Assembly (NCBI RefSeq): GCF_000716785.1
Contig: NZ_JNYY01000001.1
Span: 930,001-994,000, forward strand
DNA length: 64,000 nt
Reading direction: 5' to 3'
Origin: Amycolatopsis vancoresmycina
GTDB taxonomy: Bacteria; Actinomycetota; Actinomycetes; Mycobacteriales; Pseudonocardiaceae
Positions within the stretch are counted from its first letter, which is position 1, and each line of letters starts with the position of its first letter. Positions 26,982 through 35,600 of this stretch are shown here, piece by piece. The notes under the pieces were generated by a model, which saw only the letters and a program-made list of their open reading frames with translations, searched no databases and was not told the origin of the DNA. The translations under genes were made by a program, and so were the position numbers.

Positions 26982-28990
26982 ACCGCCGGCGGAAGGACGA
27001 CGACACCGGGGCCGCGCTGCCGCTGGTGCTCATCCTGGTCACGGTGATCGCGGTGGTGCTGGGGGCGCTGCTGTCCTTCGCCGACACCAGCGTCCGCACC
27101 ACGGTGAACCTCCGCGACCAGGCGGCGTCCGCCTACACGGCCGACGGCGCCCTGCAGGCCGGGATCAACGCGATCCGCAACAGCACGTTCACCGGTGCGG
27201 ACGGCGAGCACTGCTTCGGCGCGTCGGACACGCTGAGCCTGCCGGGCTTCGGCAGCGGCGGCGCGGCGGCCGTGTCGTGCACCGCGGATCCGGCGAAGGT
27301 GCAGATCCAGTGCCCGTCCCTGAGCGTGTGCAACCGGCCGGGCAGCGCGATCCTCACCCTCGGCACCGGCGGCGAGGACGGGCTCAACATCCAGCAGCCG
27401 ACCGGTTCCTCGTTCCGGGTCCACGGCGTGGTGTATTCGAACTCGAACATCAACGTGGTCAACGGGTCCCTCGACACCAACACCGCGGTGTACGCCCGCG
27501 GCGCCTGCGCGGGCACGATCCGCAGCACGCCCGCGGCGGCGTGCGGCTACGGCGGTTCGAACCTCGGCGCGGACCCCGGCTACGCGCCCGCGCTGACCTC
27601 CGTTCCGCCGCGACAGGCGCTGCCGCCGTGCACCAAGGCCGGTTCGCTGGTGACCTTCCAGCCCGGGTTCTACGACGACGCGGCCGGGCTGTCGGCGATG
27701 ATGTCGGCCAGCAGCAAGTGCAAGGACAGCACGTTCTGGTTCACGCCCGGCACGTACTACTTCGACTTCCGCAACAGCGCCGCGCTCCGGCCGCCGTCGC
27801 TGCCCGGCGGCGACGACGTGTGGACGGTCGACAACGGCTACCTGGTCGCGGGCACGCCGGTGGACGCCGGCGGGCGGATCATCGCCAAGCCGCCGGTCCC
27901 GGCGAAGATCCCGGCCGCCTGCGACAACCCGATCGACGACGCCAAGGCGGCCGGCGTCCAGTTCGTCTTCGGCGGCGACAGCCGGCTGGCGGTGAAGGCG
28001 GGCCAGGTGGAGATCTGCGGCAGCTACCGCGCGGACCGGCCGCCGGTCGCCCTGTACGGCCTGGCTTCGGGCGCGGAGGCGCCGGTCACGGGCACCCTGA
28101 CGCCCGGCGCCGCGACCGGGGACTTCACCGGCGGGACCGCGGCCGCGTTGTCCAAAGTGGACAGCACGGGGGCGACCTGGGCCGCGCCCGGCAAGAGCGG
28201 CGGCACCGCCACCCTGACCGCCACCGCGTTCTCCCCCGCCGTGACGCCGCCCGCCGGGACGATCCTGACCTCCGCGAAGATCCGGGTGACCCACAGCAAC
28301 GACCACGGCGCGAGCAAGGATTCGCGCACGGCGCAGTTCACCCCCGCGGGCGGTGCGCCGATCCCGCTGACCCTGTCCGCCCCCAGCGACGGCTCGGCCG
28401 CCACCGACGTCACCGACGTGACGAGCCAGCTGGCCCAGTCCGTGTACGACGGCACCTTCGGCGGCGGCCAGCTGAGCTACGCCGTGAACGTCAAGCACGA
28501 GGGCACCGAACTGGTGGACGCGGTCCAGCTGGACCTCGCCTACACCCCGCCCGCCCTGCGCGCGGAAAGCGGCTGCACCCAGCTGCCGTACACAAGCCCG
28601 TCGGCGTGCGCGCTGGTGACAGCCCTCAACAACTCCGGCAACCGGTTCTACGTGCAGGGAACGACGTACGCGCCGAAAGCCGTCCTGGACGTCACGCTGA
28701 ACAACGCGACCGAGCCGATCTTCCGCTTCGGCGTCGTCGCGCGGTCGTTGTGGGTGAAGGAAACCGGCAGCGTGACGTTCACCGGCGCGGTGATCGAGGT
28801 CCCGGACGACTCGCCGGGCTTCGTGTTCGGCGTCTACCTGTCCGCCTACGTCTGTCCCGGCACGGGGACGTGCGCACCCGGCGGGACGCCGGTGGCCCGG
28901 GCGCGGGTGGCCTACGTCGACGGCGATCCGGCGAACCCGGTGGCGGGGGCGCGGCAGGTCTCCGTGCTGAGCTGGTCGGGGAACCGGTGA
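26978..28990 (+). CDS. Large PilX-like minor pilin / pilus tip protein
   Basis: A 670-residue protein with a PilX-type N-terminus: charged leader, Gly11, then AALPLVLILVTVIAVVLGALLSF without Glu5, as in PilX/GspK-type tip subunits. About 620 residues follow, Cys-containing and beta-rich, with repeated Gly/Thr-rich stretches and a sandwich-like segment near 430-520. Much longer than classic PilX (around 200 residues), so the extension may be a tip adhesin. It ends the operon, converging on the prepilin peptidase with four bases between. Confidence 0.75.
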   Translation: MNRRRKDDDTGAALPLVLILVTVIAVVLGALLSFADTSVRTTVNLRDQAASAYTADGALQAGINAIRNSTFTGADGEHCFGASDTLSLPGFGSGGAAAVSCTADPAKVQIQCPSLSVCNRPGSAILTLGTGGEDGLNIQQPTGSSFRVHGVVYSNSNINVVNGSLDTNTAVYARGACAGTIRSTPAAACGYGGSNLGADPGYAPALTSVPPRQALPPCTKAGSLVTFQPGFYDDAAGLSAMMSASSKCKDSTFWFTPGTYYFDFRNSAALRPPSLPGGDDVWTVDNGYLVAGTPVDAGGRIIAKPPVPAKIPAACDNPIDDAKAAGVQFVFGGDSRLAVKAGQVEICGSYRADRPPVALYGLASGAEAPVTGTLTPGAATGDFTGGTAAALSKVDSTGATWAAPGKSGGTATLTATAFSPAVTPPAGTILTSAKIRVTHSNDHGASKDSRTAQFTPAGGAPIPLTLSAPSDGSAATDVTDVTSQLAQSVYDGTFGGGQLSYAVNVKHEGTELVDAVQLDLAYTPPALRAESGCTQLPYTSPSACALVTALNNSGNRFYVQGTTYAPKAVLDVTLNNATEPIFRFGVVARSLWVKETGSVTFTGAVIEVPDDSPGFVFGVYLSAYVCPGTGTCAPGGTPVARARVAYVDGDPANPVAGARQVSVLSWSGNR

Positions 28991-28994
28991 CCGC

Positions 28995-29774
28995 TCAGGT
29001 CAGGCCGGTCAGCCGCTGGTAGGCCTGGCCGAGCGGGCCGGCCGCGAAGAGCGCCACGAGGGCGGCGGCGATCATGAACGGCCCGAACGGCAACGCCGTC
29101 TTGCGGCCGCCCTTCCCGGCCGCGAGAACCACGACACCGGCGACCGCGCCGAGCAGGAACCCGCCGAACGCCCCGATCAGCAGCGCCGCCCAGGACACGT
29201 ACCCGAGCACGCCGCCGAGGATGCCCGCGAGCCGGACGTCGCCGAAGCCCATGCCGGCCGGGTAGGCCAGCGCGAGCGCGAGGTAGAACGCGAACAGGGC
29301 GGCCCCGCCGATCCCGGCGCGGGCCAGCGACCACCAGTCGCCGCGGTACCCGGCCGACGCGGTCAGCAGGACGGCGAGGACCGGGTAGGACGGCAGCACG
29401 ATCGCGTTCGGCAGGCGGCGGCAGTCGAGGTCGATCAGGGCGAGCGCGATCCCGATCGCGCCGAAGTACAGGAAGGCGGGCAGGTCGGGCGGGCCGAACC
29501 GCAGCGCCAGCAGCGTGAACAGCACGGCGGTGCCCAGCTCGACCAGCGGGTACCGGACGCTGATCCGGGTCCCGCAGCCGGCGCACCGGCCCCGCAGGAC
29601 GAGCCAGCCGACGACGGGCACGTTGTGCCGCGCCCGGATTTCCTGCCCGCAGTCCGGGCACCGCGACGGCGGCCGGACGACGGATTCACCCCGCGGCACC
29701 CGGTGGATCACGACGTTGAGGAAGGACCCGACGAGCAGCCCGAGCACGGCCGCCGTCACGACCACCACCGCCAT
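28995..29774 (-). CDS. pilD: Prepilin peptidase / methyltransferase (A24)
   Basis: A 259-residue bifunctional prepilin peptidase. An N-terminal methyltransferase-type domain with zinc CPDC and CAGC pairs, then the aspartic peptidase helices with the two catalytic Asp in LIDLDCRRLPN and GMGFGDVRLAG (GxGD). About seven to eight membrane helices. It cuts and N-methylates the four prepilins of the facing operon. ATG at 29774 has GGAGGAG upstream. Confidence 0.92.
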   Translation of the reverse strand: MAVVVVTAAVLGLLVGSFLNVVIHRVPRGESVVRPPSRCPDCGQEIRARHNVPVVGWLVLRGRCAGCGTRISVRYPLVELGTAVLFTLLALRFGPPDLPAFLYFGAIGIALALIDLDCRRLPNAIVLPSYPVLAVLLTASAGYRGDWWSLARAGIGGAALFAFYLALALAYPAGMGFGDVRLAGILGGVLGYVSWAALLIGAFGGFLLGAVAGVVVLAAGKGGRKTALPFGPFMIAAALVALFAAGPLGQAYQRLTGLT

Positions 29775-29839
29775 CGGGCTCCTCCGGACTCGGCTCGGCA
29801 ACGCCGCAGATCATGCCGGACACCGCCCCCGCCCGCGAC

Positions 29840-30023
29840 CGGACGACACGCGCACCCCAACGGACGACACGCGTACCCAGCCGGACGACACGCGTACCGC
29901 GATGGACGACACGACGGCCGCCCGAGTCGTCCATCCAGGCACGCGAGTCGTCCATCCAGGCACGCGAGTCGTCCATCCAGGCACGCGAGCCGACCCTCCG
30001 GGTGCGCGAGTCGGCCGTTCAGG
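29840..30023. repeat. 21-bp-period repeat array C (direct plus inverted units)
   Basis: Units with GGACGACACGCG begin at 29840, 29861, 29882 and 29903; then units CGAGTCGTCCATCCAGG or variants begin at 29923, 29944, 29965, 29986 and 30007. Spacing is 21 bp within each half. The second half is the reverse complement style of the first (CGTCC with ACGCGAG). Three units at 29923-29985 are identical. It fills the divergent gap between pilD and the stress-protein gene. Confidence 0.85.
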
Positions 30024-30066
30024 TTAGGGGTCCCGGGGCGGCACGGGCGGGCCTACAGTCTGGAGG

Positions 30067-30927
30067 ATGACCGCCGCCGGAGGGCCGATCGTCACCGGGG
30101 TGGACGGGTCGGCCGAGTCGCTCGATGCCGTCCGCTGGGCGGCGCGGACCGCGCGGCTGCGGGACGCGCCGCTCGAAATCGTGCACGCCCTCGACGTGCC
30201 GGCCTTGGTCGCCGGCGGAGTCGTCCCGCCGCCCGAGGAGATGGTCGACGCCCTGCGCGCCCGGGGGCGGCGGGCGCTGCGGACCGCGCAGGAACTCGCC
30301 GCCGCGCAAGGGGTGCCCGCAGCCGCCGCCCGGCTCGATCCCGACCGTGCCGCGCAGGCGCTGATCGGGGCGTCGCGGGACGCCGCGCTGCTCGTCGTCG
30401 GGTCGGCCGGGCACGGCAGGCTCACCAGCCTGCTCGCCGGTTCGGTCGCCGCGGCCGTCGGCACGCACGCGCGCTGCGACACCGCCGTCGTCCGCGGGGA
30501 CAGCTGGGACGAGCCCGGCGCCGCCGCCCGGCCGGTCGTCACCGGCATCGACGGCAGCGAAGCCGGTGCCTGGGTGCTGGCCGCCGCCGTCGCCGAGGCC
30601 CGCGCGCGGCAGGCGCCGCTGGTCGTCCTGCACGCCTGGGCCGACAGCCCGCCGCCGCACCGGGACCCGCGGTGCGTCACCGAGGCCGGGCGCCGGCTGC
30701 TCGGCGAGCGGGTCCTGGCCCACGACACCGGTGACGTCGAGGTCGAGCAGGTCGTGGTGCACGCCCACCCGCGGCGGGAACTCGTCGAGCGCAGCACCGC
30801 CGCCCAGCTCGTGGTCCTCGGCGACCGCGGCCGCGGCGGGTTCCCCGGCCTGCTGCTCGGCTCCACCGGCCAGGCCCTGCTGCACCACGCCGCCTGCCCG
30901 GTCCTGCTGGTGCGCACCACCGCGTGA
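30067..30927 (+). CDS. Universal stress protein, two Usp domains
   Basis: A 286-residue tandem UspA protein. Both halves keep the ATP-binding pattern G-x2-G-x9-G-S/T: GSAGHGRLTSLLAGS (about residues 117-131) and GDRGRGGFPGLLLGST near the end; each begins with TGVDGSAES or TGIDGSEAG. Cytoplasmic ATP-binding proteins of this type aid survival in stress and dormancy. It is preceded by the repeat array with no clear promoter boxes visible. Confidence 0.92.
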   Translation: MTAAGGPIVTGVDGSAESLDAVRWAARTARLRDAPLEIVHALDVPALVAGGVVPPPEEMVDALRARGRRALRTAQELAAAQGVPAAAARLDPDRAAQALIGASRDAALLVVGSAGHGRLTSLLAGSVAAAVGTHARCDTAVVRGDSWDEPGAAARPVVTGIDGSEAGAWVLAAAVAEARARQAPLVVLHAWADSPPPHRDPRCVTEAGRRLLGERVLAHDTGDVEVEQVVVHAHPRRELVERSTAAQLVVLGDRGRGGFPGLLLGSTGQALLHHAACPVLLVRTTA

Positions 30928-30989
30928 AGGGAAGCGGGACGGAAGCGGCACCGGGCAGGATGACGCGCGAACACGAGGGAGGAAGAAAG

Positions 30990-31403
30990 ATGAAGACTGT
31001 GGTGAAGGCCGGGCTGGCGGCGATGCTGGCCGGCGCGACGGTGCTGGTGACCCCGGCGCAGGCGGCGACGATCGTCCAGCGGACGGCCGTCTGCCATGCG
31101 GGCGGCTACGGCGGCACGTTCACCCTCCGGTACGACACCTCCGGCGGCTACCACCGCATCGTCAGCGGGTACACCACGTCGGGGCCCTACATCGGCGACG
31201 TCGCGGGCAAGGTGTCCCTGCGGATTTCCTACCGCACCGGATCGACGACGCAGACGGTGTACTCGCAGTCGGCGCCGACCACCGGGAGCACCACGTTCAC
31301 GATGCCCTCGACCACCGCCGTGCCGGTCACGTCCGAAGGCACCGCGGCGGCGACGTTCGACAACGGCACCGATTCCTGCGTCGCGACAGTCCTGATCAGG
31401 TGA
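30990..31403 (+). CDS. Small secreted protein of unknown function
   Basis: A 137-residue exported protein with a classic signal peptide (KTVVKAGLAAMLAGATVLVTPAQA, cut near residue 25). The mature part has two Cys (AVCHAGG and DSCVATV), likely a disulfide, and many Tyr/Thr/Gly, suggesting a compact beta fold. I know no family for it. GAGGGAGGA gives a strong ribosome site. It converges on, and overlaps by eight bases, the TetR gene. Confidence 0.7.
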   Translation: MKTVVKAGLAAMLAGATVLVTPAQAATIVQRTAVCHAGGYGGTFTLRYDTSGGYHRIVSGYTTSGPYIGDVAGKVSLRISYRTGSTTQTVYSQSAPTTGSTTFTMPSTTAVPVTSEGTAAATFDNGTDSCVATVLIR

Positions 31404-31992
31404 CCGGGTCGAGCGCCGCGCGCAGGATGGCCTGCGCCGAGCCGGCGAGCACCGCGGCCGCCTGAGCGCGGTCGAGGCCGCCGATGTCGGTGAGCCACAC
31501 CAGGGACTCGATGCCCGTCGCCGACCGGATCGCCACGGCGAGGCCGTGCACGTCGACGTGGGGGTGGGTGTCCGCGAGCGGGGCGAGGGCCTCCTCGATC
31601 CAGCGGATCGCCCGGCCGCGCCGCAGCACCGGTTGCGGCGCGCCGGGCTCCAAGGACAGCCGCAGCTGCGCGCGCAGCTGCGGCTCCCAGCGCTGCGTGA
31701 ACTCGACGAACGCGCGCATCACCAGGGCGAGGCGGGCCGCGGGGTCGGCCGGCGCGTCCGCGGGCAGCAGGCCCGCGTCGTCCTGGATCTCCGGGTACGC
31801 GGCGAGCAGCAGCGCGCGCTGGTTCGGGAAGTAGCGGTAGGCGGTGGTGCGGGAGATCCCGGCCGCCTCGGCCGCGTCCTCGACCGTCGGCGAACGGCCT
31901 TCGGCGAGCAGCTCGTGGGCCGCGGCGACCAGCGCGGCCCGGGTCCGCCCCTTCTGCCTGCTCCGGCCCGTGGACTCATACGGCACTGCCAT
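31396..31992 (-). CDS. TetR-family regulator
   Basis: A 198-residue TetR repressor. N-terminal helix-turn-helix (ALVAAAHELLAEGRSPTVEDAAEAAGISRTTAYRYFPNQRALL, in parts) followed by a helical ligand domain. Divergent from the small cupin-like gene with 37 bases between starts, so both share one control region and the cupin gene is the likely target. The inverted repeat CCATG-N4-CATGG spanning its own start codon could be an operator. Confidence 0.87.
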   Translation of the reverse strand: MAVPYESTGRSRQKGRTRAALVAAAHELLAEGRSPTVEDAAEAAGISRTTAYRYFPNQRALLLAAYPEIQDDAGLLPADAPADPAARLALVMRAFVEFTQRWEPQLRAQLRLSLEPGAPQPVLRRGRAIRWIEEALAPLADTHPHVDVHGLAVAIRSATGIESLVWLTDIGGLDRAQAAAVLAGSAQAILRAALDPVT

Positions 31993-32029
31993 GCCATCAT
32001 GGTACTCCAGTCCCACGAAGGAGGCGGCC

Positions 32030-32377
32030 ATGACCGGTGACCCGGCCGACACGAACCCGGAGCTGTACCGGGTGGTCTTCGAAAACGAGCGCGTTCGGGT
32101 CCTGGAATACCGGGACGGCCCGGGCGACCGGACCGCGCCGCACCGGCACCCGGACACGGTGATGCTCACGCTGAGCGCGTTCCGCCGCCGGATCTCCGCC
32201 GGCGGCCGCGAGGTGCGGGTGGACCTGCCGGCCGGCGCGGTGCGCTGGGTCGCCGCGCAGGAGCACTCGGGCGAGAACATCGGCGAGACACCGACGCACT
32301 CCTTCTTCGTCGAGCTGAAGGAACCCCGCCCCAGCGGGGCCGTCGCGGGCACCGCACTGGGTCCCGGCGGACCGTGA
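32030..32377 (+). CDS. Cupin-like small cytoplasmic protein
   Basis: A 115-residue single-domain cupin-like protein. The segment GDRTAPHRHPDTVMLTLSAF holds the His-x-His metal ligands of motif 1 and the end HSGENIGETPTHSFFVELKE fits motif 2. Such proteins bind metal and small ligands, some acting as isomerases or dioxygenases; the substrate is unknown. GAAGGAGG lies before the ATG. Paired with the divergent TetR gene. Confidence 0.75.
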   Translation: MTGDPADTNPELYRVVFENERVRVLEYRDGPGDRTAPHRHPDTVMLTLSAFRRRISAGGREVRVDLPAGAVRWVAAQEHSGENIGETPTHSFFVELKEPRPSGAVAGTALGPGGP

Positions 32378-32401
32378 CCCAGTGCGGTTCTCACCCCGTC
32401 C

Positions 32402-32842
32402 TCAGCAGCTCGAGTGCTGGATCGTCTTGAAGATGTCGACAGCGCTGAAGAGCGACGCGTCGAAAGTGAAGGGCTTGCTCCACGGGTAGCGCGGCGGCGG
32501 GTTGCCGTCGTTCATCCGCGGGCTGTCGAACGTGCCGGCGTGGAACAGCTGCGTCCCCGCAGTGGTCTTGAAGTCGAAGCTGGAGTGCCAGACGTCGCCG
32601 GAGTGCGTCTGGAAGGTCAGCGTCGTCGCGCTCCAGGTGCCCGTGCCGTCCGAGCGGATCACGATGGTACCGTTGTCCTGCTCGCAGTCTCCGACGTGCA
32701 GCTGGCCCCACGTCGCGCTCTTCACCTCCAGCACCGCCGCGGAGTGCGCCGGCGCCGCCTGCGCCGGGACACCCGACAGCGTGGCCGCCCCCGCCGCCGC
32801 GGCGGCGAGAACCGGTGCGAGACCCCGAATCGTGCGTTTCAT
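32402..32842 (-). CDS. Secreted protein of unknown function (DUF6294-like)
   Basis: A 146-residue exported protein: signal peptide KRTIRGLAPVLAAAAAGAAT with a cut near APAQA, then a domain with TWGQLHVGDCEQDNG and FQTHSGDVWHSSFDF, and a C-terminal HSSC. Two Cys may bridge. The pattern reminds me of DUF6294 in actinobacteria; that family name should be verified. It is divergent from the SARP regulator gene, and 11-bp-spaced TCGAC repeats lie between them. Confidence 0.68.
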   Translation of the reverse strand: MKRTIRGLAPVLAAAAAGAATLSGVPAQAAPAHSAAVLEVKSATWGQLHVGDCEQDNGTIVIRSDGTGTWSATTLTFQTHSGDVWHSSFDFKTTAGTQLFHAGTFDSPRMNDGNPPPRYPWSKPFTFDASLFSAVDIFKTIQHSSC

Positions 32843-32910
32843 GGACGTCCTCCCGAAGAACCGGTGGTGCGGACCCCTCCGGTCCGCAGCGCCGAGACTC
32901 GCAGCGCCCA

Positions 32911-32938
32911 TCGACAATCCGTCGACAGTTCGTCGACG
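32911..32938. promoter_or_regulatory. Three TCGAC repeats with 11-bp spacing (SARP-type site)
   Basis: TCGACA at 32911, TCGACA at 32922 and TCGACG at 32933 are exactly 11 bp apart, one helical turn. SARP activators such as ActII-ORF4 and DnrI bind direct heptamers of the TCGA type with this period. The repeats lie between a SARP gene (33031) and a divergent secreted-protein gene. The last two repeats also form a CCGTCGAC / GTCGACGG inverted repeat. Confidence 0.55.
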
Positions 32939-33030
32939 GAGAATTACCGCGCTGTGGGACGTATCCCCGGCGGCGCCGGTCGCTCTTGTACGCCGAAGCG
33001 CGCGCCACACCCGCGCGCGGAGGGGCGGGC

Positions 33031-35148
33031 ATGGGCGGGGTGGACCTCCGGGTGCTGGGACCGTTCGAGGTGCGGGTCGGCGGCGAGCCGCGGGACGTCG
33101 GCGGGCCGCGCCTGCGAGCCCTGCTGGCGGTGCTGGCGGCGGAGGCGGGCCGCGTCGTCAGCGTTCCCGCGCTCGGCCGGGCGCTGTGGGGCGAACAGGC
33201 GCCCGCGCACGCCGACCGGACCGTGCGGACCTACCTTTCGCGCCTGCGCGGCACGGTGGACTCCGGTGTGCTCCGGACCCGGTCGCCCGGGTACGTGCTG
33301 CACCTGCCGCCGTCGGCCCTCGACGCCACCCGGTTCGAACAGCTGGCCGCCGAAGGACGCCGGGCCCTGGCCGCCGGGGAGCCCGCCGCCGCGCGGGGGC
33401 AGCTGGCCGGCGCACTGGCGCTGTGGCGCGGCGGCGCGTACGAGGAGTTCGCCGACGTCGAAACCCTGGCGGCGGAAGGGATGCGGCTCGACCGGCTGCG
33501 GCACAACGCCGTCCAGGACCGGATCGACGCCGACCTCGCGACCGGCGAGGACACCGGCCTGATCGCCGAGCTGGAGACGCTGACCGCCGCGTTCCCCGGG
33601 CACGAACGGCTGTGGGCGCAGCTGATGACGGCGCTCTACCGGGCCGGGCGGCAGGGTGACGCGCTCGAAGCGTTCCGCCGGGCCCGGCACGGCCTGATCA
33701 CCGCGTCCGGGGTGGAGCCGTCGCCGGTGCTGGCGCAGGTGCACCGCCGGGTGCTGGCCCACGACCCGGCGCTGCTCGCGGTCCGCGCCGAGGCGGTGGT
33801 GACCGTCCAGGACGACGCGCTCGCCGCCGGCGAGCACGCGCTGCTCGAGGACGGCGACCTCCGGACCGGCCGGGAGCACTTCGAAACCGCCTACGTCCGG
33901 GCCGAGCGGACCGGCGACGCCGACACGCTCGCCCGCGCGGCCCTCGGCCTGGGCGGGGTGTGGGTGCACGAGCACCGGACGTGCGCGGCGTCGGCGTCCC
34001 TGCTGACGCGGGTGCGGTACGCGCTGGAGCGGGTGGATCCCGGGTCGTCGCTCGGGCACCGGCTGCAGGCGCGGCTGGCGGCCGAGCTGGACTACGAAGC
34101 CGGCACGCACGAGCGGATCCTGGCGGTCGCCGGCCGGACGCGGGCGGCGGGCGACCCGGTCGCGCACGCCGAGGCGCTGAGCCTGGCCCACCACTGCCTG
34201 CTCGGCCCGGACCACACGCAGCTGCGCCACGCGCTCGCGACGGAGCTCGTCGCGGTGAGCGGCCACTCCGGGCGGCGCACCGACCTGGTGATGGGCGTGC
34301 TGTGGGACGCCGTCGACTCGTTCCTCGCCGCGGACCCGCACGCGGAGCGGCGCCTCGGCGAGCTCGACGACCTGCTGGCCGAACGCAAGCACCTGGCGGC
34401 GGGGTTCGTGGCGGACGCGCTCCACGTGATGCTGCACATCCGGGCCGGCCGGTTCCGCGAGGCCGAAGCCGGGGCTCAGGCGTGCGCGGAGGTCGGGCAG
34501 GCCGCGGGCGACTTCGACGCGCTCGGCTGGTACGGCGCGCAGCTGGTGGCGATCCGGTGGTTCCAGGGCCGGCTCGGGGAGCTGGTGCCGGTGCTGGACG
34601 GGCTGATGCATTCGCCGACGCTGAGCCCGATCGACAACTCGTACTACGCGGCACTGGCCGTGGCGGCGGCCTCGGCCGGCGACCGCCGGACGGCCGCGGG
34701 CGCACTGGCGCGGCTGTGCGGCGACGACCCGGGGGCGCTGCCGCGGTCGAGCACGTGGCTGATTTCCCTGTGCGGCGCCGCGGAAACGGCCTACCTGCTG
34801 GACGACCACGCGACGGCGGCGCGGATCCACGAGCTGCTGCGCCCGTTCGGCCACCTGCCGGCGATGGCGAGCCTGGGCATCGCGTGCTTCGGGTCGGTCC
34901 ACCACCCGCTGGGCACGACGGCCCTGACGGCCGGCGACGCGGACCGCGCGGTGACGCACCTGCGCGCGGCGGTCCGGCACAACCTCGCCCTGGCCCACTG
35001 GCCGGCGGTGGTGTTTTCCCGCCGCCGGCACGCGGAGGCCCTGGTCCGCCGGAACGGCCCGGGCGACACGGCGGCCGCGGAACGCGAGCTGGCCGCGGCC
35101 GACGAGGAGGCCAGGACGTTCACCGGGCCACCGGTCACCGCGCGATGA
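33031..35148 (+). CDS. SARP-type regulator with BTAD domain and TPR-like tail
   Basis: A 705-residue Streptomyces-antibiotic-regulatory-protein type activator. N-terminal OmpR-like winged helix (about 5-90: LRVLGPFEVRVGG, LRALLAVLAAEAGRVVSVPAL), bacterial transcriptional activation domain (about 95-240), then about 450 residues of helical repeats without a Walker motif. It lacks the NB-ARC ATPase found in AfsR. No biosynthetic cluster is next to it; the divergent secreted protein and itself are the nearest candidate targets. ATG chosen for GGAGG seven bases upstream. The final codons lie in the direct repeat 35131-35233. Confidence 0.85.
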   Translation: MGGVDLRVLGPFEVRVGGEPRDVGGPRLRALLAVLAAEAGRVVSVPALGRALWGEQAPAHADRTVRTYLSRLRGTVDSGVLRTRSPGYVLHLPPSALDATRFEQLAAEGRRALAAGEPAAARGQLAGALALWRGGAYEEFADVETLAAEGMRLDRLRHNAVQDRIDADLATGEDTGLIAELETLTAAFPGHERLWAQLMTALYRAGRQGDALEAFRRARHGLITASGVEPSPVLAQVHRRVLAHDPALLAVRAEAVVTVQDDALAAGEHALLEDGDLRTGREHFETAYVRAERTGDADTLARAALGLGGVWVHEHRTCAASASLLTRVRYALERVDPGSSLGHRLQARLAAELDYEAGTHERILAVAGRTRAAGDPVAHAEALSLAHHCLLGPDHTQLRHALATELVAVSGHSGRRTDLVMGVLWDAVDSFLAADPHAERRLGELDDLLAERKHLAAGFVADALHVMLHIRAGRFREAEAGAQACAEVGQAAGDFDALGWYGAQLVAIRWFQGRLGELVPVLDGLMHSPTLSPIDNSYYAALAVAAASAGDRRTAAGALARLCGDDPGALPRSSTWLISLCGAAETAYLLDDHATAARIHELLRPFGHLPAMASLGIACFGSVHHPLGTTALTAGDADRAVTHLRAAVRHNLALAHWPAVVFSRRRHAEALVRRNGPGDTAAAERELAAADEEARTFTGPPVTAR

Positions 35149-35233
35149 CCCGCTCCTCCAGCGGACCGCACAACACGACCGCCGCCGGCCAAGGGCCCCC
35201 GCCGGTCACTGCGCGATGACCCGCTCCTCCAGC
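35131..35233. repeat. 32-bp direct repeat joining SARP and STAS gene ends
   Basis: CCGGTCACCGCGCGATGACC and the following 12 bases at 35131-35162 recur at 35202-35233 with one C/T change. The left copy supplies the last residues and stop of the SARP gene; the right copy supplies the last codons of the STAS gene on the other strand. It looks like a short segmental duplication. Confidence 0.75.
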
Positions 35234-35556
35234 CGGAACAGCGGGGCGATCGCCGCGTTGTCCAGCGCTCGCCGCACCACGCGGGACGGCTTGAGCGCCA
35301 GGTCGATTCCCGTTTCCGCGCAGCGGGTCCGCAGCCTGCCCAGCGACGCCACCCCCGTCACACCGCAGAAGCCGACCCCCAGCAGGTCGACCACCAGGCG
35401 TTCCGGGGCCGCCGCCACCGCGCGGTCGAGTTCGGCGTCGAGGCGGGGGCACGTGGCCATGTCGATTTCGCCGGTGACCGTGACCCGCAGTGTCCCGGGC
35501 CGGGGTTCCGCGGTCGTCGCGGTTAGCAGCAGGGCGGACGGGTCGAGAGCGCTCAT
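35206..35556 (-). CDS. STAS-domain protein with altered phosphorylation site
   Basis: A 116-residue single STAS protein (LRVTVTGEIDMATCPRLDAEL, LVVDLLGVGFCGVTGVASLGRL). The usual Asp-Ser-Ser/Thr-Gly loop reads Gly65-Val66-Thr67-Gly68, so the Asp is gone but a Thr remains at the acceptor position. It may act as an anti-sigma antagonist with unusual control or have another partner. The C-terminal codons lie within a 32-bp direct repeat shared with the end of the convergent SARP gene. Confidence 0.78.
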   Translation of the reverse strand: MSALDPSALLLTATTAEPRPGTLRVTVTGEIDMATCPRLDAELDRAVAAAPERLVVDLLGVGFCGVTGVASLGRLRTRCAETGIDLALKPSRVVRRALDNAAIAPLFRLEERVIAQ

Positions 35557-35600
35557 CGGCGAACTCCTTCACGGCGGGGACGGTCGCAAGTGATCACCGC

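Noticed and set aside
29840..30023. CRISPR array
   Set aside because: Units are contiguous with no unique spacers between them, and half are inverted; no cas genes are near.
32424..33000. Longer upstream starts for the SARP gene
   Set aside because: Extensions are low complexity; the winged-helix domain starts right after the ATG at 33031, which has a good ribosome site.
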